Positions 1 through 3,194 of a stretch of 5,794 nucleotides of DNA are shown here, piece by piece. Every line of letters begins with the position of its first letter. Position 1 is the first letter of the stretch. The notes below the pieces were generated by a model. The model was not told the origin of the DNA. It saw only the letters and a list, made by a program, of their open reading frames with translations, and did not search any database. Made by a program: the position numbers and the translations under genes. Origin of the DNA: Bacteroidales bacterium (GTDB lineage Bacteria; Bacteroidota; Bacteroidia; Bacteroidales; UBA10428); NCBI GenBank assembly GCA_016926235.1, contig JAFGOZ010000141.1, positions 1 through 5,794 on the forward strand, given 5' to 3'.

Positions 1-161
1 GAACCACAATTTCACTTTGTTCATTCTGGTTTACAAATTCTATATCGGCATTAAACAAAGTTTAAAATGAACAAAACAGCCGCAGCGTATTGAAGCGTAA
101 ATGAAGGTTTGCGGAGGCTTTTGTGCCTGGTGTTGTTACGGAGTACTGCCGATGGCGACAG

Positions 162-239
162 GGCAAGTGTAGTGAAGGAATGAGAAAAATGTGGCGAGGG
201 TACGAGCCGCTTTTACGAATGAGTGAAACTACTCTTGCC
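162..239. repeat. Extended imperfect hairpin (non-coding)
   Basis: Bases 162-173 (GGCAAGTGTAGT) are complementary to 228-239 (ACTACTCTTGCC) at 11 of 12 positions. Nested inside, GTGGC (191-195) pairs with GCCGC (206-210), and A-rich 186-189 pairs with TTTT (211-214), with T190 bulged. Together these make one long, interrupted stem about 78 bases from end to end. No convincing gene overlaps it. Smaller hairpins lie nearby, for example AGGC (115-118) with GCCT (125-128). Whether it acts as DNA (recombination site, cruciform) or as RNA cannot be told from the sequence. Confidence 0.6.
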
Positions 240-279
240 TAATGCAGTTTTCACAAAGATTGTAGACTGTTAAGTTTTG

Positions 280-326
280 TTTGAGGTTTTGAAGGAGTGA
301 AGTACGAACGAAAACAAAACCTCAAA
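280..326. repeat. Perfect 12-base inverted repeat
   Basis: TTTGAGGTTTTG at 280-291 and CAAAACCTCAAA at 315-326 are exact reverse complements with a 23-base loop. The stem continues imperfectly outward: 269-279 against 327-338 share short paired blocks such as TTAA/TTA and GTTT/AAAC. The hairpin lies about 77 bases beyond the abiEii stop on the transcribed strand and directly abuts the 27-base repeat at 335. The minus-strand copy has no clean T-run after the stem, so it is a poor intrinsic terminator. A folded DNA element is at least as likely. Confidence 0.65.
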
Positions 327-334
327 GTAAACGG

Positions 335-361
335 TTAGCAGCAGCGGCCAACGCATACGTT
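335..361 (+). repeat. 27-base direct repeat, copy 1
   Basis: This copy begins TTAGCAGCA, has the central block CGGCCAACGCA and ends CGTT. It matches the copy at 2140-2166 at 24 of 27 positions in the same orientation, 1805 bases away. The two copies bracket the abiE operon and nothing else. Copy 1 ends 41 bases before the toxin stop codon. Its position just past the last base of the operon suggests a boundary of an inserted unit. It could be a recombination site, the residue of a duplication, or a dispersed Bacteroidota intergenic repeat. Confidence 0.75.
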
Positions 362-410
362 CTTTTAGGCAAGTATAAGTTTTCGGAAAAATTGTGAAAA
401 TGTTATATAC
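346..410 (-). other. attC-like site overlapping the abiEii stop (tentative)
   Basis: Read on the minus strand, ATATAAC (408-402) resembles an integron R'' box (RYYYAAC, 6 of 7) and overlaps the toxin stop codon. GTTGGCC (352-346) resembles an R' box (GTTRRRY, 6 of 7). The 63-base span is within the usual attC size, and a stop codon at the R'' box is typical of gene cassettes. The bases at 353-366 can pair with 397-410 at 10 of 14 positions, counting G-T wobbles, with a central mismatch loop. Against the idea: the outer boxes are not mutually complementary beyond AAC/GTT, and no integrase is in view. Confidence 0.28.
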
Positions 411-1323
411 CCAGAACTTTTTCCAATTGGTGTAACATTTCGTTAAACTTTGACTTATTCGTATTTTTAAGAATGTTAATATTATGTAGTTTCCATTGAA
501 CAGCAGGGAATTCTTTTGCATTTTTTATTTCAAATCTTTCCCATTCGGGTAATCCTTTCTTAAGACTAATAAGAAAAAAACGATCATTTTCATCTAATCC
601 AGAATGTAGCTCATCCACTAACTGCTGTCTGGTGTATTCGTAGTCGGCATAAGTGAAAGGAATACTTGCCATGCCTGAAAATTGGGTTTCAAATGAATGG
701 CGCTGATCAATAAATAATGGTTTTATAACTTCGTGCATTGGACGCATGTGGGAGATCAATGACATTAAAAATCCTGTTTTTATCTCTTTGGTAAATCCTT
801 CGTTATCGAGTAATAACCTGATATCGAAAAGATCCCTTGGATGCTGACGGTCAAGGGCTGCACATATTTTACCACCAAATAATTCGCCAAGCGATACAAC
901 GTTTGCTGCGGCAAACCGGCCAAAATATTCTTCCACTGAATTCTTCACCCTCATTAATCTTGTAGGATAAATGTGTCCTCGTGTTGTTGTATTGACTTCA
1001 ATTTTTATTTGTGCCCCGGGTAACTGACAGTTGATTTTGACATCTTGTCCCTCGCGGGTAGTTCCAGTAACACTTATTCCCGGAATGGAACTCAATAGCT
1101 CCTCCCTTATTCTTGTCAGACCGTTTGATATGTTTACTAAAGCCTGCTCCCTGTTGTCCAAAGGCAAATAAGTTAAATCGATATCTACTGAAAGCCTTGG
1201 CATGTCGCGAAGGAATAAATTAATGGCTGTTCCCCCTTTTAACGCAAATAACTTTTCTTTTGCCACAAAGGGTATTGTTTGTAGCAGTAGGTCTACCTGT
1301 CTTGTATATTTTGGATCAATCAT
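403..1323 (-). CDS. abiEii: AbiEii-family nucleotidyltransferase toxin (type IV TA / abortive infection)
   Basis: The 306-residue protein belongs to the AbiEii/AbiGii toxin family (PF08843), in the DNA polymerase beta-like nucleotidyltransferase superfamily. Characterised relatives are cytoplasmic and bacteriostatic. The related MenT3 toxin of Mycobacterium tuberculosis adds pyrimidines to the tRNA acceptor end. The nucleotide-binding signature KGGTAINL is at residues 29-36, and the metal-binding pair is D47 and D49 in SVDIDL. A third acidic residue is likely E109 in IKIEV. The family's C-side motif follows with E147, K152, R159 and RDLFD at 163-167. All the core residues I look for are present and the length is normal, so the toxin appears intact. 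The ATG overlaps the abiEi stop as ATGA (1320-1323), implying translational coupling in a two-gene operon. No Shine-Dalgarno is seen, as usual in Bacteroidota. The target of this particular protein is unknown. Confidence 0.93.
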   Translation of the reverse strand: MIDPKYTRQVDLLLQTIPFVAKEKLFALKGGTAINLFLRDMPRLSVDIDLTYLPLDNREQALVNISNGLTRIREELLSSIPGISVTGTTREGQDVKINCQLPGAQIKIEVNTTTRGHIYPTRLMRVKNSVEEYFGRFAAANVVSLGELFGGKICAALDRQHPRDLFDIRLLLDNEGFTKEIKTGFLMSLISHMRPMHEVIKPLFIDQRHSFETQFSGMASIPFTYADYEYTRQQLVDELHSGLDENDRFFLISLKKGLPEWERFEIKNAKEFPAVQWKLHNINILKNTNKSKFNEMLHQLEKVLGI

Positions 1324-2087
1324 AAATCATTTAGCTCTTTGGGGATTGTTATTCCGAAATCGGCATTGTAAACGCCATTTTCTACTAATTTACGATCACC
1401 GGAACCAAGTTTTACCCCTGATAAATTAATGAACTGATACCAATGATGGTTAATTTTTCCGGCCATATAAAGGAATAATCTTTTCACTTTTATGGAAGTA
1501 CAATTCTCCAGCAAATATTGTACAATAGCCGGACGAAGGTTTACCAAACCAGACATTACCTGAAAAAGTTCAATTAAATCAGTTTTATCAGGAGACAGAA
1601 AAAGTGCTTCAAGTATGGCACGCTCAGGAGTGGAAGCAGTAAGCTGAAATTGTGCAGTTTCATGTTCAGTTAGCCCTGTTTCTATCTTTAACATGGATGT
1701 ACGGACCTGCATGATGGGTTCATTGGCAATTTTTTTTTTAAACCAGTTAGGTAATTTTGTTTGAAGCGGTGAAAAAAGATAAATCCGTTCGCTATCGGTA
1801 CGAATATAATGTGAATAACCAGACATTGATAGGGCAGTTAAACCCCCGACATGAATTGGAAGTTTTAATTGTTTTTGTAAAGAATATATTCCTCCCTGCC
1901 AGGTAACTTTCTCTCCCGGACGCTTAAAAGCTCCCACGCCCACCGACTCGAGCCAGCCACTTTTCCGATAGCGTTGCTGCAGGTCATGTGAAAAACCATT
2001 TTTGGTTAACCATGAAGAAAGAAGTATTGTACCCGGAACATGAAGTTCAATTAGCTTCTTTATTTTTATTTCATTATTAGTACTCAT
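1320..2087 (-). CDS. abiEi: AbiEi-family antitoxin / autorepressor (type IV TA)
   Basis: The 255-residue protein is the antitoxin partner of AbiEii and matches the AbiEi_3 type with an N-terminal regulator domain. A winged-helix-like segment spans about residues 18-58 (SSWLTKNGFS, then a recognition-like helix LQQRYRKSGWL and the wing-like GVGAFKRPG). A C-terminal antitoxin domain follows, with the family-typical STPERAILEAL at about 152-162. In studied AbiE systems the antitoxin does not bind the toxin: it neutralises its effect indirectly, and its N-terminal domain represses the operon by binding inverted repeats at the promoter. ATG at 2087 is the only sensible start: upstream is promoter-like, and the next Met is near residue 88. 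It lies first in the operon and overlaps abiEii by four bases. There is no signal peptide or membrane segment, which fits a cytoplasmic regulator. I see no sign of damage. Confidence 0.9.
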   Translation of the reverse strand: MSTNNEIKIKKLIELHVPGTILLSSWLTKNGFSHDLQQRYRKSGWLESVGVGAFKRPGEKVTWQGGIYSLQKQLKLPIHVGGLTALSMSGYSHYIRTDSERIYLFSPLQTKLPNWFKKKIANEPIMQVRTSMLKIETGLTEHETAQFQLTASTPERAILEALFLSPDKTDLIELFQVMSGLVNLRPAIVQYLLENCTSIKVKRLFLYMAGKINHHWYQFINLSGVKLGSGDRKLVENGVYNADFGITIPKELNDL

Positions 2088-2099
2088 AGTACAAATGTA
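2080..2099 (-). promoter_or_regulatory. abiE promoter -7 box with overlapping operator-like dyads
   Basis: On the minus strand TACATTTG (2099-2092) matches the Bacteroidetes -7 consensus TAnnTTTG exactly. A good -33 TTTG is not seen at the expected spacing. GTACT (2080-2084) and AGTAC (2088-2092) form a perfect dyad whose centre is the CAT complementing the abiEi start codon. A second small dyad, TACA-AA-TGTA (2090-2099), overlaps the -7 box. Together they are candidate binding sites for AbiEi autorepression. Transcription from this box would begin at or almost at the ATG, giving a leaderless or nearly leaderless message. Confidence 0.4.
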
Positions 2100-2139
2100 G
2101 TAATAAATTTAAAGAACCAGGCTTATTTTTTATTGGAAA

Positions 2140-2166
2140 TTAGCAGCACCGGCCAACGCAAGCGTT
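2140..2166 (+). repeat. 27-base direct repeat, copy 2
   Basis: This is the partner of the repeat at 335-361. It differs only at the tenth base (C instead of G) and at two adjacent bases before the terminal CGTT (AG instead of TA). It lies 53 bases upstream of the abiEi start, so the operon and its promoter are enclosed by the two copies. A long hairpin follows immediately (2172-2252), just as copy 1 is next to the hairpin at 280-326. Confidence 0.75.
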
Positions 2167-2171
2167 TTAAA

Positions 2172-2252
2172 TGGGTTGACGAAGTTACCCTGAAGGGACA
2201 GGCGCGGGGCGCATTTGGGAGCCTGTTCCGGAAGGGTGAATGAGGAAACCCA
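2172..2252. repeat. Nested three-stem extended hairpin (non-coding)
   Basis: Three inverted repeats are nested about one centre. TGGGTT (2172-2177) pairs with AACCCA (2247-2252). TTACCCT (2185-2191) pairs with AGGGTGA (2233-2239), with one G-T wobble. GGACAGGC (2196-2203) pairs with GCCTGTTCC (2221-2229), with one bulged base. The shape resembles the 162-239 hairpin: both are about 80 bases across with interrupted stems. An open frame reads through here on the plus strand, but its composition is dictated by the palindromes and it matches no protein I recognise. A folded recombination site or a structured RNA are both possible. Confidence 0.65.
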
Positions 2253-2339
2253 ATGTGGGTATGCTCGTGGGGCTATTTTGCATAATGCCCTTATAGGACG
2301 CGCAAGGTATGCCGTTTGTAGAAGGGAGGTGGTTGATGG

Positions 2340-2373
2340 GTACTACCGCCTTCGCCAAGGCTACGGCGGGTAC
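2340..2373. repeat. GC-rich dispersed-type palindrome
   Basis: GTAC-TA-CCGCC (2340-2350) pairs with GGCGG-GTAC (2365-2373). Inside, GCCTT (2348-2352) and AAGGC (2357-2361) can form a competing small hairpin with loop CGCC. From memory, the core CCGCCTTCGCCAAGGC followed by TACGGCGG is a palindrome scattered in many copies through Bacteroidota and some candidate-phylum genomes, sometimes read as 'AFAKAT' in predicted proteins. Here it lies inside the structured block between the 27-base repeat and GTTATGT (2385-2391). It is markedly GC-richer than its surroundings, consistent with an inserted element. Confidence 0.6.
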
Positions 2374-2431
2374 TATAAGAAGGTGTTATGTAATAATAGC
2401 AATGCGAATTTTCAACTTAGTACGTACAGTG

Positions 2432-2473
2432 GTAATAAAAATAAACAGGGGCCACTTTTAAAAAATGCCCCTG
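2432..2473 (-). terminator. Intrinsic terminator after the T9SS remnant
   Basis: On the minus strand CAGGGGC (2473-2467) pairs perfectly with GCCCCTG (2452-2446). The AT-rich loop can add TTTT/AAAA pairing. The stem is followed directly by TTTATTTTTATTA (2445-2433). It starts 17 bases beyond the stop of the remnant at 2490 and so would end transcription coming from the T9SS side. This separates that unit from the abiE operon. Confidence 0.75.
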
Positions 2474-2489
2474 CTTATAAAATCTCTTA

Positions 2490-2885
2490 CTATTTGACTA
2501 TCAATTTAAATTGATCTGTTTTGCTATTATTTGAAAGTACAATTAAATAGAGTCCAACTTTTGATGGTTTTTCCAACTGAACATTGGATTCTCCAATTAA
2601 CTGTTTGTTTAATACAATGCGACCATCGACTCCAATTATTCTTAAATTATTGTAATCTCTAATATTAGCAACTGTCACTATTCCATCTGAAATAGGATTT
2701 GGATATACAAGAACTTTCTCTTCTACCTCATTCCCAGATTGTGAAATTAAGCCAGCAGACTTTAGGTTAAGTCCTGAAACTTCCATTTTGTCGAGGTTGG
2801 GACCTCCATTTGAAGTATTTGCAGTCAATCTTATTGTATTATTTCCAGCAATAAGATTTAGATTTAGTTTAAAAAAGGTGAAGTA
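2490..2885 (-). pseudogene. 5'-truncated T9SS-exported protein: end of carbohydrate-binding-like module plus type A sorting tail
   Basis: The frame is open for 131 codons, from TAC at 2885 to the stop at 2490, but two adjacent in-frame TAA codons (2891-2886) close it upstream and no ATG is available. The only start is a TTG at 2828, which falls in the middle of a recognisable domain. The first part (IAGNNTIRLTA, then GGPNLDKMEVSG) is the characteristic end of CBM6/CBM35-like carbohydrate-binding modules. The rest is a full T9SS type A sorting domain: VLVYPNP, then LRIIGVDGRIVLNKQL, GLYLIVL and FKLIVK. Such tails send proteins across the outer membrane for anchoring or release. I infer the 3' end of a former secreted glycan-active protein that lost its catalytic part by deletion or rearrangement. 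The intact terminator downstream supports a once-real gene end. Expression of the short piece is possible but it would have no Sec signal. Confidence 0.75.
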
Positions 2886-3194
2886 TTATTACCTCATCTT
2901 ATCATTTTTTCAAATTTCAATTGTTAGTCAATTATTATTTCGTGCTATTCAAATTAACCACGACCATTGGGGTAGTATTTCTTTAGCGATCTGTTAGTGT
3001 TATCAATCGCTGTTATAATGATCAAGCTTTCACAGAATATTTACTGTTAATGTTTCAAACTTAAAGATGGCTTCTTTTAGATTCTACATATAATTGAAAA
3101 ATTCACACCTGTTTTACAGGGAACGATTCCGGTAACGTTCCCGAGAAACAGCATTATATTAGCCTTGAGAATGGAATATGAACAGCGTCAGATT
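2886..3194. other. Intergenic region with no gene seen
   Basis: The 309 bases between the T9SS remnant and the large gene show stops in all three minus-strand frames. I could not find the missing part of the carbohydrate-binding module in another frame, so a simple frameshift does not explain the truncation. The one notable structure is the hairpin at 3119-3142. A 25-codon frame from an ATG near 3152 on the minus strand reads across that hairpin but has no supporting signal. Confidence 0.6.
3108..3142 (-). terminator. Hairpin downstream of the CotH/LTD gene (possible terminator)
   Basis: GGGAACG (3119-3125) pairs perfectly with CGTTCCC (3136-3142) around a 10-base loop with CCGG at its centre. 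It lies 52 bases past the stop of the large gene. A second stem, CCTGT (3108-3112) with ACAGG (3116-3120), overlaps the first by two bases, so the two may compete. The T-rich stretch on the minus strand (GAATTTTTC, about 3104-3096) follows at a distance, which makes this a weak candidate for intrinsic termination. Confidence 0.35.

Larger units (their letters stand above)
1..334. other. Gene-free, hairpin-rich flank downstream of abiEii
   Basis: I see no supportable gene here. Bases 1-70 are open in several frames on both strands, so a gene edge cannot be ruled in or out. From about 77 the sequence becomes structured. A stretch at 93-110 (AAGCGTAAATG, then AGGTTT) resembles the bases after the repeat at 2140-2166 (AAGCGT at 2160-2165, then AAATGGGTT), so a third, strongly diverged copy of that element may start near 77. 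The region holds the two hairpins listed at 162-239 and 280-326. GTTAAGT at 269-275 is the exact complement of ACTTAAC, which fits the RYYYAAC consensus of an integron simple site, but a match this short can arise by chance. Confidence 0.5.

Noticed and set aside
1..70. Possible gene end on the plus strand, or gene start on the minus strand, at the left edge
   Set aside because: All three plus-strand frames are open from the edge to stops at 52-54, 63-65 and 68-70, and one minus frame is open without an ATG. Nothing is recognisable, so no frame can be preferred.
270..521. Plus-strand open frame crossing repeat copy 1 and the end of abiEii
   Set aside because: It is mostly antisense to the toxin's coding end and to hairpin DNA, and no protein pattern is visible.
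2215..2514. 99-codon plus-strand open frame over the structured block
   Set aside because: It reads through the hairpin at 2172-2252, the GC-rich palindrome and the terminator. Its translation has no domain-like pattern, and the nucleotide-level palindromes explain the openness.
2788..2997. Plus-strand open frame opposite the T9SS remnant
   Set aside because: It is antisense to a clearly recognisable domain and has no recognisable features of its own.
2886..3194. Frameshifted upstream part of the truncated carbohydrate-binding protein
   Set aside because: All three minus-strand frames contain frequent stops and none reads like a carbohydrate-binding module, so a simple frameshift is not supported.
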